Assembly (NCBI RefSeq): GCF_947090785.1
Contig: NZ_OX352320.1
Coordinates: 4,391,001 to 4,455,000, forward strand
DNA from: Rheinheimera sp. MM224
Lineage (GTDB): Bacteria > Pseudomonadota > Gammaproteobacteria > Enterobacterales > Alteromonadaceae
Length of the DNA: 64,000 nucleotides
Direction: 5' to 3'
Below the pieces are notes generated by a model. That model did no database searches. It saw only the letters and a list, made by a program, of their open reading frames with translations, and had not been told where the DNA came from. This document shows, piece after piece, positions 44,129 to 51,528 of the stretch (position 1 is the first letter of the stretch; each line of letters starts with the position of its first letter). Made by a program: the position numbers and the translations under genes.

Positions 44129-44563
44129 ATGAGTACTGTTAAATCACTGAATAACCGCGCTCTTCTTATCGGCGTTGCTCTTACCGGACTGACTTTAGGT
44201 CAGCAGGCGTTTGCTGTTGAAGCACTGCCTCAGGGTTATCAACTTAGTACTTTTCATGCCGGAGTTGAAGGTAAATGTGGCGAAGGTAAATGTGGCGGCA
44301 CAGAACCTAAAACTGCAGAGGGTAAATGTGGCGAAGGCCAGTGTGGTGATGCGAAGTTCAATGCCGTCGATACAGATGATGATGCAAGAGTTTCTCTGGC
44401 AGAATTTCTTGTTGTCGCACCGAAAAATAAGGCTGTTTTTGACAAAAAAGATACGAATAAAGACGGCTATATCGACGAGCGCGAATCCTACTTAAGCGTC
44501 AAAGCAGCCTATAACGAAAACGGTAAAGCATTGCCTACCGGGTTATTTTCGACAGAATATTAA
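44129..44563 (+). CDS. hvfA: HvfA-like RiPP precursor with EGKCG repeats and two EF-hands (precursor 1)
   Basis: Secreted 144-residue protein: Sec signal peptide ending AFA (about 29), then VEALPQGYQLS, four Cys motifs ([10 protein letters not shown] near 47-56 and EGKCGEGQCG near 64-73), then an EF-hand pair (DTDDDARVSLAEF and DTNKDGYIDERES). EGKCG repeats are the hallmark of HvfA-type copper-binding ribosomal peptides whose Cys residues are converted by a DUF692 (MNIO) enzyme to oxazolone/thioamide groups; the matching enzyme and partner are encoded at 48.3-49.9 kb. These four Cys are the only ones in the protein. The EF-hand fusion is unusual for such a precursor and suggests calcium-dependent folding or a calmodulin-like carrier. 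A paralogue lies at 50392. Modification and metal binding are inferred. Confidence 0.85.
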   Translation: MSTVKSLNNRALLIGVALTGLTLGQQAFAVEALPQGYQLSTFHAGVEGKCGEGKCGGTEPKTAEGKCGEGQCGDAKFNAVDTDDDARVSLAEFLVVAPKNKAVFDKKDTNKDGYIDERESYLSVKAAYNENGKALPTGLFSTEY

Positions 44564-44573
44564 GTAACTTTTA

Positions 44574-44598
44574 CAGCCCCAACATCAGGTTGGGGCTG
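44574..44598 (+). terminator. Stem-loop after precursor 1
   Basis: CAGCCCCAAC and GTTGGGGCTG form a perfect 10-base GC-rich stem with a 5-base loop, 11 bases after the precursor stop. A clear T-run is absent, so it may act as a leaky terminator or 3' stabiliser that keeps precursor mRNA in excess. The rest of 44599-44861 is AT-rich with no gene seen and probably holds the promoter of the response regulator. Confidence 0.65.
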
Positions 44599-44861
44599 AT
44601 TGAAAAACTAAAGGTGAAATTGCCGCAGCTTCACTATTTAATAGGTTGAAGCTGTGTTTTATTTTTACTTCGTCTGGTCAGAGCTTCAATAGCTGTTATC
44701 CATTGAAGTTTCGCTCTAAGCTATGTGCAGTTTTAGTTAGCCGACCGTTCATCAAACTGGCTGGCTAATGAACCCAGGATAAGCTAACACTCAATATCAC
44801 GAGTTCAGGTTATTTCGGTATTTCATATAAAATAAGTGTATCTCCTACACTAAGGGCAGTC

Positions 44862-45602
44862 ATGGAACAGGTTGAGCATATTCTGGTTGTTGACGACGAC
44901 AGAGAAATCCGTGAATTGGTGGGCAACTACCTGACAAAAAATGGCATGAGGGTCAGTTTGGCCGCAGATGGCCGGCAAATGCGGGCTTTTCTTGAAGCCA
45001 ATACGGTCGATTTGATTGTGCTCGATATTATGATGCCGGGTGACGATGGCCTGCGCCTATGCCGTGAATTGCGAGTCAGCAAACACAAAGCAATTCCCAT
45101 AGTGCTGCTCACTGCCCGCAGTGACGAAACCGACCGCATCATAGGGTTGGAAATGGGCGCTGACGATTACCTGACTAAACCTTTTTCTGCCCGTGAGTTG
45201 CTGGCGCGTATTAACGCAGTACTGCGACGCACCCGCATGTTACCACCGAATCTGCAGATCACTGAAAGCAGCCGTTTAATCGGCTTTGGTGACTGGCGAC
45301 TGGATACCAGCGCCCGGCATTTGCTGGATGATACAGGCACAGTGGTTTCTTTAAGTGGCGCTGAATACAGATTGCTTCGGGTCTTTCTGGACCATCCACA
45401 ACGGGTGCTGAGCCGTGAACAACTTCTGAACCTGACTCAAGGCCGTGAAGCTGATATTTTCGACCGTTCGATAGATTTGCTGGTCAGTCGTTTGCGCCAG
45501 CGCCTGCGTGATGATGCCCGCGAAGCGGCTTGTATAAAAACAGTGCGCAACGAAGGTTATGTGTTTACTTTGCCGCTGCAACTGCTTGAGCCAGGCTCTT
45601 GA
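44862..45602 (+). CDS. OmpR/PhoB-family response regulator
   Basis: Response regulator of 246 residues. Receiver domain 1-120 with acidic pocket DDDRE (11-15), phosphorylation Asp55 in LIVLDIMMPG, switch Thr in LLTARSDE and Lys in DDYLTKPFS; C-terminal winged helix with 'VVSLSGAEYRLLRVFLDHPQRVLSREQLL' and 'RSIDLLVSRLRQRL...IKTVRNEGYVF'. It sits between the EGKCG precursor and its histidine kinase (two bases before the kinase ATG), so it probably controls the modified-peptide locus, through the GATACA repeats. A single TGTATC lies just upstream of its own start (near 44837), which may indicate autoregulation. Confidence 0.93.
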   Translation: MEQVEHILVVDDDREIRELVGNYLTKNGMRVSLAADGRQMRAFLEANTVDLIVLDIMMPGDDGLRLCRELRVSKHKAIPIVLLTARSDETDRIIGLEMGADDYLTKPFSARELLARINAVLRRTRMLPPNLQITESSRLIGFGDWRLDTSARHLLDDTGTVVSLSGAEYRLLRVFLDHPQRVLSREQLLNLTQGREADIFDRSIDLLVSRLRQRLRDDAREAACIKTVRNEGYVFTLPLQLLEPGS

Positions 45603-45604
45603 TC

Positions 45605-46900
45605 ATGAAGCTGCGTTTGCCTCAAAGTCTGGCCGCCCGTCTGGCCTTAATCTTATTAGTTGGCCTGGTACTGGCTTATGGTTTGTCATTCAGCTCGCAG
45701 TTTTACGAGCGCTACCAGACTGGCCGTAACGTGATGCTGAATAATTTATCCACAGATGTCAGTACTGCTGTGGCGCTGCTGGACAGGTTACCTGCTGAAG
45801 AAAGAGCGGGCTGGTTACCGTTAGTGGAAAGGCGCAACTATCGTTATCTGCTGGACCAGCCCATCCTTGGCGAACCTATGGATATGAAGCAGCCCCCAAT
45901 GGCAGCTCTGACTATTGCGCAGACCGTCGCCAAACGATTCGAACCTGTATTTCAGACCATGCCAGGGAAAAGACCCCATTTCCAGGTGCATATGACCTTG
46001 AGTGACGGCAAATCACTAACGCTCGATGTAACACCTGGCGCTATACCTGTTGCTCAATGGTTGCCACTAGTGCTTATTCTGCAGTTGCTGGTGTTGCTGG
46101 GTTGTACCTGGCTGGCTGTGCATATGGCCATTCGGCCTTTAACCCGTCTGGCGCAGGCTGTAGATCAGCTGGATCCGGATGCGCCCAGCCCGGATCTGGA
46201 TGAGAAGGGCCCCAGCGAAGTGGTGTACGCAGCCCGTGCTTTTAATACGTTGCAAAGCCGTATTGCTACTTTTCTGAAAGAGCGGATGCAACTGCTGGCC
46301 GCTATTTCTCACGATTTGCAAACCCCTATCACCCGGATGAAACTGCGGGTGGAGCAAATGGATGGCTCGCTGGAAAAAGACAAGTTATGGAGTGATCTAA
46401 GTGAAATGCAGCATCTGGTGCGGGAAGGTGTGGCCTATGCCCGCAGCATGGACAGTGCTGCAGAGCCAGAATGCCGTATAGACCTGGATGCCTTTCTCGA
46501 TAGTTTAGTTTGTGATTATCAGGACAGCGGTCAGGCCGTCAGTCTTAATGGCAGTACAGCAGCAGTGATCAATACCAGACCTCATGCATTGCGCCGTATC
46601 CTGACTAATCTGACAGATAACGCGCTGAAATTTGGCGGCAGTGCCGAATTTAAAGTGCAAACCACAAAGTCCGGCATCCAGCTGCAGGTACTGGATAACG
46701 GGCCTGGTATACCTGAAGCCGAACTGGAACAAGTGCTGCAACCTTTTTATCGTGTCGAAAGTTCACGTAACAGAGAGACAGGTGGCACAGGACTGGGGCT
46801 GGCTATAGCACAACAACTCAGTCAGGCACTGGGCGGGCGCCTGAGCTTAAATAACCGCGCTGAAGGTGGCTTATGTGTCACTGTTGAATTACCTCGCTGA
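45605..46900 (+). CDS. Sensor histidine kinase of the peptide-locus two-component system
   Basis: Membrane sensor kinase of 431 residues. First membrane segment about 8-28, periplasmic sensor about 30-148, second segment about 149-172, HAMP linker, dimerisation helix with phosphorylated His236 in AAISHDLQTP, N-box 'LRRILTNLTDNALKFGG', G1 DNGPGIPEAE and G2 GGTGLGLAIAQQL. The periplasmic domain has no Cys- or His-rich copper motif that I can identify, so the signal is unknown; metal, oxidative or envelope stress are candidates from context. The ATG at 45605 is preferred over a TTG at 45599 that overlaps the regulator stop. Confidence 0.92.
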   Translation: MKLRLPQSLAARLALILLVGLVLAYGLSFSSQFYERYQTGRNVMLNNLSTDVSTAVALLDRLPAEERAGWLPLVERRNYRYLLDQPILGEPMDMKQPPMAALTIAQTVAKRFEPVFQTMPGKRPHFQVHMTLSDGKSLTLDVTPGAIPVAQWLPLVLILQLLVLLGCTWLAVHMAIRPLTRLAQAVDQLDPDAPSPDLDEKGPSEVVYAARAFNTLQSRIATFLKERMQLLAAISHDLQTPITRMKLRVEQMDGSLEKDKLWSDLSEMQHLVREGVAYARSMDSAAEPECRIDLDAFLDSLVCDYQDSGQAVSLNGSTAAVINTRPHALRRILTNLTDNALKFGGSAEFKVQTTKSGIQLQVLDNGPGIPEAELEQVLQPFYRVESSRNRETGGTGLGLAIAQQLSQALGGRLSLNNRAEGGLCVTVELPR

Positions 46901-46913
46901 TGTAACAAGCCCG

Positions 46914-46929
46914 GATACACAGAGATACA
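46914..46929 (+). promoter_or_regulatory. Direct-repeat site GATACA-N4-GATACA before the reductase-like gene
   Basis: GATACACAGAGATACA contains two perfect GATACA hexamers 10 bases apart, 106-121 bases before the reductase-like gene and just after the kinase stop. It suggests an internal promoter driven by the upstream response regulator. Same orientation relative to the gene as the sites before both precursors. Confidence 0.55.
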
Positions 46930-47034
46930 AAAGGCCTAATCGCCGACATATTGGGGATACAGCAAACACAGAGAATGGACAGCGAAGCAGCGACTGCATT
47001 CCGCATGGCGCGCTTAATCTGAAGGATCCTGTCC

Positions 47035-47667
47035 ATGACTTATACCAACTCCGGGTCCGGCCTGCGTGGCTGGACTTTATTTGCGCTGCTGTCTTTAGCT
47101 GTGTTGTTGTTTGCAACCAGTACCATGCTGTGGCACACCGAATTAGTGGATGCATTACGCAGCGCTATTCGTGTGACAGCACGCACCTCCTTTACGTTAT
47201 TCCTGTTGACCTTTTTAGCCTCTTCGCTCGCTATTCTGGTGCCAAATCAGGGCACCAAAGCACTCCTTCGGGAAAGACGCTTTCTAGGCTTGTCCTTTGC
47301 CTTTTCACATCTGGTGCACGGCATTCTGATCCTGATTTACGCCAATATGTTTCCTGAAACCTTCTGGAATGGCCGCACTGCAGCCGCCAATATTCCTGGT
47401 TCTATCGGTTATCTGTTTATTTTGTTGCTGACGGTCACCTCCTTCCCTGTGATGGTCCGACTGCTGGGTAGCAGCCTTTGGAAACTTCTGCACTCGACCG
47501 GCACCTGGGTCATAGCCGCTATTTTCTGTCTGTCGTTTTATAAACGTATTCCGATGCATCCATGGTATCTGATTGGTTTTAGCATCATGGTGTCGGCCAT
47601 TGTGTTAAAACTCACAGCAAAAGTAGCAGTCAGTGCCCGCAAAAAGTCGAAAGCCGGAGTGGTTTGA
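47035..47667 (+). CDS. Ferric-reductase-like transmembrane protein (haem-type)
   Basis: Membrane protein of 210 residues with about six hydrophobic segments, related to the ferric-reductase-like transmembrane domain (MsrQ/YedZ type, usually binding haem b). Marks: 'RVTARTSFTLFLLTFLASSLAIL' (about 41-64), 'RRFLGLSFAFSHLVHGILI' with two His, and 'LLHSTGTWVIAAIFCLSFYKRI' with another His, as expected for bis-His haem ligation. Unlike YedZ it has no sulfite-oxidase-like partner next to it. Its stop overlaps the doxX start (TGATG). In this operon a plausible task is moving electrons to or from the periplasm for metal reduction or for the redox state of the Cys-rich peptides; this is inference. Confidence 0.8.
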   Translation: MTYTNSGSGLRGWTLFALLSLAVLLFATSTMLWHTELVDALRSAIRVTARTSFTLFLLTFLASSLAILVPNQGTKALLRERRFLGLSFAFSHLVHGILILIYANMFPETFWNGRTAAANIPGSIGYLFILLLTVTSFPVMVRLLGSSLWKLLHSTGTWVIAAIFCLSFYKRIPMHPWYLIGFSIMVSAIVLKLTAKVAVSARKKSKAGVV

Positions 47668-48155
47668 TGAATCACTCCTTGCTCAAAATGGCGTCGACTC
47701 AGTTAAATACATTAGGTCTATGGCTGGCCGATATCCCACTGCGGCTGTTTCTGGCCTGGGAGTTTTTTGATGCAGGTATCGAGAAATGGAATGGCGAAAA
47801 CTGGTTTGCTCAAATCCAGTCGAATTTTCCGATGCCGTTTAATCTGTTACCGGTCAACCTGAACTGGCAGTTGTCGATGTGGGCAGAGTTAATTGCCCCA
47901 GTTTTGATACTGCTTGGTTTTGGTACCCGTCTGGCCAGCCTCGTGCTTATCGTACTGACGATAGTGGCGACCGCTGCGGTGCACTGGCCAGCAGAATGGT
48001 CCACCTTGTCAGAGCTGGCGATGGGCTATTCCATCAGCAATAAAGGCTATGGCAACTACAAGTTACCGTTGATTTATATGGTGGGGTTATTTTTCCTGCT
48101 GCTTAAAGGCTCAGGCCAGTTAAGCATGGATGCGTTGCTGCGTAAGCGCAGTTGA
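47667..48155 (+). CDS. DoxX-family membrane protein of the peptide locus
   Basis: DoxX-like membrane protein of 162 residues with four hydrophobic segments. Family stretches: 'IPLRLFLAWEFFDAGIEKW' (about 20-38), 'WAELIAPVLILLGFGTRLASLVLIVLTIVA' and 'GNYKLPLIYMVGLFFLLLKGSGQLSMDALL'. DoxX-type proteins are recurring partners in bufferin/HvfA loci beside DUF692 and DUF2063 genes, thought to serve redox or copper handling in the membrane. The start at ATG 47667 overlaps the reductase stop by one base; a TTG at 47664 is possible but less likely. Followed by a clean terminator. Confidence 0.87.
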   Translation: MNHSLLKMASTQLNTLGLWLADIPLRLFLAWEFFDAGIEKWNGENWFAQIQSNFPMPFNLLPVNLNWQLSMWAELIAPVLILLGFGTRLASLVLIVLTIVATAAVHWPAEWSTLSELAMGYSISNKGYGNYKLPLIYMVGLFFLLLKGSGQLSMDALLRKRS

Positions 48156-48181
48156 TATAATACTGTTGTATTGATAGGACC

Positions 48182-48209
48182 AGGGCTGAATAAACTTCAG
48201 CCCTTTTTT
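48182..48209 (+). terminator. Rho-independent terminator after doxX
   Basis: AGGGCTGAA and TTCAGCCCT form a 9-base stem with a 5-base loop followed by five or more T, 27 bases after the doxX stop. Confidence 0.9.
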
Positions 48210-48231
48210 ATTGCCTCTATTTCAGCCCAAA

Positions 48232-48255
48232 TAAAAGGCCCCGCTATGGGGCCTT
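48232..48255 (-). terminator. Rho-independent terminator after hvfC
   Basis: On the minus strand AAGGCCCC-ATAGC-GGGGCCTT is followed by TTAT, ending the hvfA2-hvfB-hvfC transcript convergent with doxX. Confidence 0.85.
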
Positions 48256-48292
48256 GGCATAACAGTATCTGTATAAAAAGGACGAGAGCGCT

Positions 48293-49030
48293 CTAGCCAG
48301 AAATTACACCCTGCAAAAACAATTGCTCAAGCAGTGCCTGACCTGAAGGTAAAACGGCATCCAGTGTCACACCCATACTCTCTGCCAACGCAGCAAGGTG
48401 CTGTCGCCCCGTCCACTGCTGTTGCTGCACAGATGCCAGCACAGCATAAGCCAGAGGGGCCAGGCGAGAGAAATACACTTTATGGTCGTCTTTGCGCTGC
48501 GCCAGCAATAAGGTTGGCTCTGACAAGGGGTTCTTCGGCAGATGACCAGGTCCTATATCACAGACCGGCCACTGATAAGCTAAAGGCCAGGCCAACTCAG
48601 AGAGGACAAGCACAGTATCCAGCACGCCAGCCGATGGATGAACAACAGGTGGTTGTGCATTACTGAGCAACAATACACTCTCAACGCGCTCGTAGTGTGC
48701 AAGCTCACTTAGCCACTGTGGTAACTTCAGACCGTCACTTGCACCTTGCTCCAGATAGAGTACAAATTCAGAGGCAAGTTCGGTGAATAACGGCGTTTGG
48801 CAGCGGTAATGGGCATAAAAATCCTGCACTAATCGATGCCAGTCGGCAGAACCCAGACTGGCACACAACACCGGAAAACCTGAAGCCAACATCGATTCGA
48901 TATTGCCATAAAACAAGCGGCGGTAAATCGCCAGACGCCGCGGTTCCATTCCTTCTGGCGGAGCAGAACCGGCAGGATCTCGCACATAGTGCGCCAGACA
49001 AAGCAATTGCTGCTCTAAAGTCTTATCCAT
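48293..49030 (-). CDS. hvfC: HvfC-type RiPP maturation partner (DUF2063)
   Basis: DUF2063-family protein of 245 residues that works with the DUF692 enzyme, probably presenting the precursor. The N-terminal DUF2063 domain has '[30 protein letters not shown]' (about 28-57), '[31 protein letters not shown]', followed by an Asp/His-poor C-terminal domain ending in helices. The ATG at 49030 overlaps the hvfB stop by eight bases; an upstream in-frame extension to 49174 lies inside hvfB in another frame and is rejected. Coupled translation with hvfB supports a fixed complex. The family name and role follow known HvfA/bufferin systems. Confidence 0.88.
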   Translation of the reverse strand: MDKTLEQQLLCLAHYVRDPAGSAPPEGMEPRRLAIYRRLFYGNIESMLASGFPVLCASLGSADWHRLVQDFYAHYRCQTPLFTELASEFVLYLEQGASDGLKLPQWLSELAHYERVESVLLLSNAQPPVVHPSAGVLDTVLVLSELAWPLAYQWPVCDIGPGHLPKNPLSEPTLLLAQRKDDHKVYFSRLAPLAYAVLASVQQQQWTGRQHLAALAESMGVTLDAVLPSGQALLEQLFLQGVISG

Positions 49031-49856
49031 GGCGGACTCCCTGCTGTTGCAACTGGCGTATCTGTGACACTTCCCCCAATAACTCCGACAAAGGCGGAAA
49101 GTTAAAGTCCCGCTCCAGCAGCGATGGCACAGCGCCAAAACGCTGATAAGCCTGCCGCAGTAAACTCCAGACATCGTTTTTTACAGGCGCGCCATGAGTG
49201 TCTATCTTCAAATCAGCCGCTTCGTCATAGTGACCCGCCACATGCATATAAACCACCCGATCAGCCGGAAGAGCCGCCAGATAGGCCGCAGCGTCATAGT
49301 TATGATTGATGGAATTCACGTATAAATTGTTAACATCCAACAGCAAATCACAATCGGCTTCGCTCATCACTGCTTTTAAGAAATCAATTTCAGCCAAGGC
49401 CTGAAAAGGCGCGCCATAATAAGAGATATTCTCCACCGCAATACGTCGCCCAAGCACCTCCTGCACCTGACGGATACGCGCCGCCACATGCAACACCGCT
49501 TCGTCCGTAAAAGGCAGAGGCAATAAATCGTATAAGTGGCCTTCATCGGAGCAATAGCTCAGATGCTCACTGAACAGAGGCACCTGATAACGGTCGAGAA
49601 AAGCACGGGTGCGTTGCAACAGCTGCATATCCAGTGGCGCAGGGCCTCCTAACGACAAGGACAAGCCATGACAGCTCAGTGGAAAACGCTCCGCAAGGCT
49701 CATCAGTTGCAGGCCATAAGCACCACCGACATCTATCCAATTCTCCGGCGCACATTCAAGAAAATCAACCGCATGGGTATCCATGGTCAGTAATTCAGGC
49801 AACAAGCCCCGGCGTAAACCCAGGCCAGCACCTTGTATAGCAGGAACTCTAGTCAT
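49023..49856 (-). CDS. hvfB: HvfB-type multinuclear non-haem iron enzyme (DUF692, MNIO)
   Basis: TIM-barrel enzyme of the DUF692/MNIO family, 277 residues, which oxidatively remodels Cys residues of ribosomal peptides using two or three iron atoms. Metal-ligand motifs are all present in order: '[13 protein letters not shown]', [72 protein letters not shown] and LLERDFNFP. The start at ATG 49856 has a strong GAGGAG seven bases upstream; longer frames are rejected. It follows precursor 2 after 74 bases containing a terminator, and overlaps hvfC. Substrates are predicted to be both EGKCG proteins of this window. Confidence 0.93.
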   Translation of the reverse strand: MTRVPAIQGAGLGLRRGLLPELLTMDTHAVDFLECAPENWIDVGGAYGLQLMSLAERFPLSCHGLSLSLGGPAPLDMQLLQRTRAFLDRYQVPLFSEHLSYCSDEGHLYDLLPLPFTDEAVLHVAARIRQVQEVLGRRIAVENISYYGAPFQALAEIDFLKAVMSEADCDLLLDVNNLYVNSINHNYDAAAYLAALPADRVVYMHVAGHYDEAADLKIDTHGAPVKNDVWSLLRQAYQRFGAVPSLLERDFNFPPLSELLGEVSQIRQLQQQGVRHG

Positions 49857-49873
49857 TTGTTCTCTCCTCAAAT

Positions 49874-49908
49874 AAAAAAGCCCCCGACAGCACAAGCATG
49901 GCGGAGAC
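49874..49908 (-). terminator. Terminator-like attenuator between precursor 2 and hvfB
   Basis: On the minus strand GTCTCCGCC (49908-49900) pairs with GTCGGGGGC (49888-49880), allowing G-T pairs and one mismatch, followed by six T (49879-49874). It lies between the precursor stop and the hvfB ribosome site, so most transcripts would end after the precursor and a minority would read into the enzymes, a usual way to keep precursor in excess. Confidence 0.7.
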
Positions 49909-49930
49909 AGTTCGCAGAACAACGGCTGAA

Positions 49931-50392
49931 TTAGTTGGTCTGATTCAGGCTGGTAAACAAGCCTTTTGGCACCGCTTTGCCATTGCTCTCATACACAGTT
50001 TTCAGGTAGTTGTAGGCTTCCAGTTCAGAGATAAAGCCATCTTTATCGGTATCAATGGTATTGAAATCGCTGGCGCGGGTTGGCGCTACGGCGATGAATT
50101 CTTTACGAGAAACCAGAGCGTCACCATCGGTATCTGTACTTGCAAAAGAGGCATCACCACATTTACCTTCGCCACACTTCCCTTCAGTTGCTGCTACTTT
50201 CGTGTTGCTTTCTGCTGCACCACATTTACCTTCGCCACATTTACCTTCACCCACTTTAACCAAAGTCGTCAGTTGGTAACCTTGAGGTAAAGAGTCCATT
50301 GCAAAGGCAGCTGAGCTCAGATTTAAACCACCGACTAACGCAACGGCCATAAATCCTAAACGAGTTGTTTTTAACGATTGATTACGAGACAT
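49931..50392 (-). CDS. hvfA: HvfA-like RiPP precursor with EGKCG repeats and two EF-hands (precursor 2)
   Basis: Paralogue of precursor 1, 153 residues. Signal peptide ending AFA (about 31), [13 protein letters not shown] (compare VEALPQGYQLSTF in precursor 1), two blocks [10 protein letters not shown] separated by an Ala/Thr/Glu linker, then two EF-hands with [13 protein letters not shown] and [13 protein letters not shown], and the shared tail [10 protein letters not shown]. All four Cys are in EGKCG motifs. The ATG at 50392 has GGAG seven bases upstream; a longer frame to 50440 adds an implausible leader. It is in one transcription unit with hvfB and hvfC but separated from them by an attenuator. 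A GATACA repeat is 139 bases upstream. Confidence 0.87.
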   Translation of the reverse strand: MSRNQSLKTTRLGFMAVALVGGLNLSSAAFAMDSLPQGYQLTTLVKVGEGKCGEGKCGAAESNTKVAATEGKCGEGKCGDASFASTDTDGDALVSRKEFIAVAPTRASDFNTIDTDKDGFISELEAYNYLKTVYESNGKAVPKGLFTSLNQTN

Positions 50393-50530
50393 GTTGTTTC
50401 TCCAGATAGGTAACGCGGCATGTCCGCGTGCTGATGCCATGATGGCTTGTTGCCAAACAAACTCTATTTGTTCGGGTAGAGCTATTAAGCCCTACGCTTG
50501 TATCCGCAACGTATCGGGAGCAACTGAATT

Positions 50531-50546
50531 TGTATCACTCTGTATC
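50531..50546 (-). promoter_or_regulatory. Direct-repeat site GATACA-N4-GATACA before precursor 2
   Basis: On the minus strand this reads GATACAGAGTGATACA, two perfect hexamers 10 bases apart, 139-154 bases upstream of precursor 2. Same orientation as the sites at 43992 and 46914 relative to their genes. The rest of the 318-base region 50393-50710 has no gene and should hold the divergent promoters of precursor 2 and the ohr-like gene. Confidence 0.55.
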
Positions 50547-50665
50547 TGTAAGGCTTGCTGCTACAAAACATTACACCTGAGCCTGATCAAGACATATCTA
50601 CAGCATATTGACGTGAAAAACTACATCACATCGGGCTGTTGCAACCCGACATAGACCAACTATGT

Positions 50666-51114
50666 ACAACGCCTTAATGGCAAAGCATCCACCACTGATA
50701 GGAAAGAATCATGATCACTACAATTGAAAAAGTTGTTTACACAGGTAAAACCCACACCACTGGCGGTCGCAATGGTGAATCTCATAGCTCTGATGGTCGT
50801 TTAGAGATCAAACTGTCAGCCCCAGGTTCATCAGGTCCAGGCACCAATCCGGAGCAACTGCTGGCTGCTGGCTGGTCGGCTTGTTTTATTGGCGCTATGG
50901 GTAAAGCTGCGGCTGAGTTAAAAGTAGCACTACCAAAAGATACAGCTGTAGATGCTGAAATTGATTTGGGCCTGACAGATGACGCCTATTTTTTACAGGC
51001 GCGTCTGAATGTCAGCTTGCCTGGTCTGGATCCACAAATTGCAAAACAGCTGACTGAAAAGGCACATCAAATCTGCCCTTACTCTAAAGCGACTCGTGGC
51101 AATATCGCTGTAAC
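50666..51114 (+). repeat. Near-identical duplication, copy A (ohr gene and leader)
   Basis: 449 bases identical to 52529-52977 (offset 1863) except one silent change I found (C50788 versus T52651). It starts 45 bases before the ATG and stops 12 sense bases before the stop codon, after which the copies differ at 6 of 18 positions, all but one change silent. Confidence 0.9.
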
Positions 51115-51130
51115 CATACAGCTGGTCTAA
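50711..51130 (+). CDS. Ohr/OsmC-family organic hydroperoxide reductase (copy A)
   Basis: Thiol peroxidase of the Ohr subgroup, 139 residues, expected to reduce organic hydroperoxides using its two Cys residues: Cys58 in GWSACFIGAMG and Cys122 in AHQICPYSKATRGN. Arg20 in GGRNGES is the conserved partner residue. The CPYSKATRGN motif separates Ohr from OsmC. The protein differs from copy B (52574) only in its last residue (Val versus Ile). It is divergent from the EGKCG precursor 2, so metal peptide and peroxide defence share a regulatory region. No OhrR gene is seen in the window. Confidence 0.92.
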   Translation: MITTIEKVVYTGKTHTTGGRNGESHSSDGRLEIKLSAPGSSGPGTNPEQLLAAGWSACFIGAMGKAAAELKVALPKDTAVDAEIDLGLTDDAYFLQARLNVSLPGLDPQIAKQLTEKAHQICPYSKATRGNIAVTIQLV

Positions 51131-51141
51131 GCCAGAAAAAG

Positions 51142-51164
51142 GCCCGCATTTGATAAATGCGGGC
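51142..51164. terminator. Hairpin after ohr copy A
   Basis: GCCCGCATTT and AAATGCGGGC form a 10-base stem with a 3-base loop, 11 bases after the ohr stop. A T-run follows it only on the minus strand. It is related in sequence to the hairpin after copy B. Confidence 0.6.
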
Positions 51165-51528
51165 AAAATCCTAAACCAATAGATACAGCAATCAGAAGCA
51201 CCGCAGTCGCAGCAATCTGCTGAGCCAGACAAAAAATCTGACGCTAAAACCAATCCTCCATTCCTTATTTCAAATTGCTAACAACAGCGCACTATCCTTG
51301 TATGGTCAGTTGTATCAGTTGACTGATCAGTCTCTAATGCCAAGTCATTTCATACCAGCCCAGCTATTATTGATACATCGTCAAGAAAGCAGATGTTTTC
51401 AGCCAAATTAGTTACATGATGTATCATTTGAATCAACTGTATCTATATTTATTGGGTTAATAATTAAACGTAAAGTGCCCTTGTTGACCGGCTGACGGTG
51501 CCAACATTCCAACAACGAGGAGCAAGAT
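51165..51528. other. Non-coding region with TGTATC motifs and an inverted repeat
   Basis: About 360 bases before the SDR gene with no convincing gene. It contains several TGTATC hexamers (near 51314, 51421 and 51440) and an inverted repeat TGATACATC (51371-51379) / GATGTATCA (51418-51426), 47 bases centre to centre. Regulatory use is likely, but the hexamers here are not in the 10-base spacing seen at the peptide locus. Confidence 0.4.

Noticed and set aside
44254..44445. Minus-strand frame opposite the EGKCG repeats rich in Pro/His/Ser
   Set aside because: It is the antisense of a low-complexity repeat and starts inside the precursor gene; the sense protein has a signal peptide and motifs.
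45605..46900. Copper-sensing CusS-type kinase
   Set aside because: The periplasmic domain shows no recognisable metal-binding His/Met/Cys cluster, so the signal is left open.
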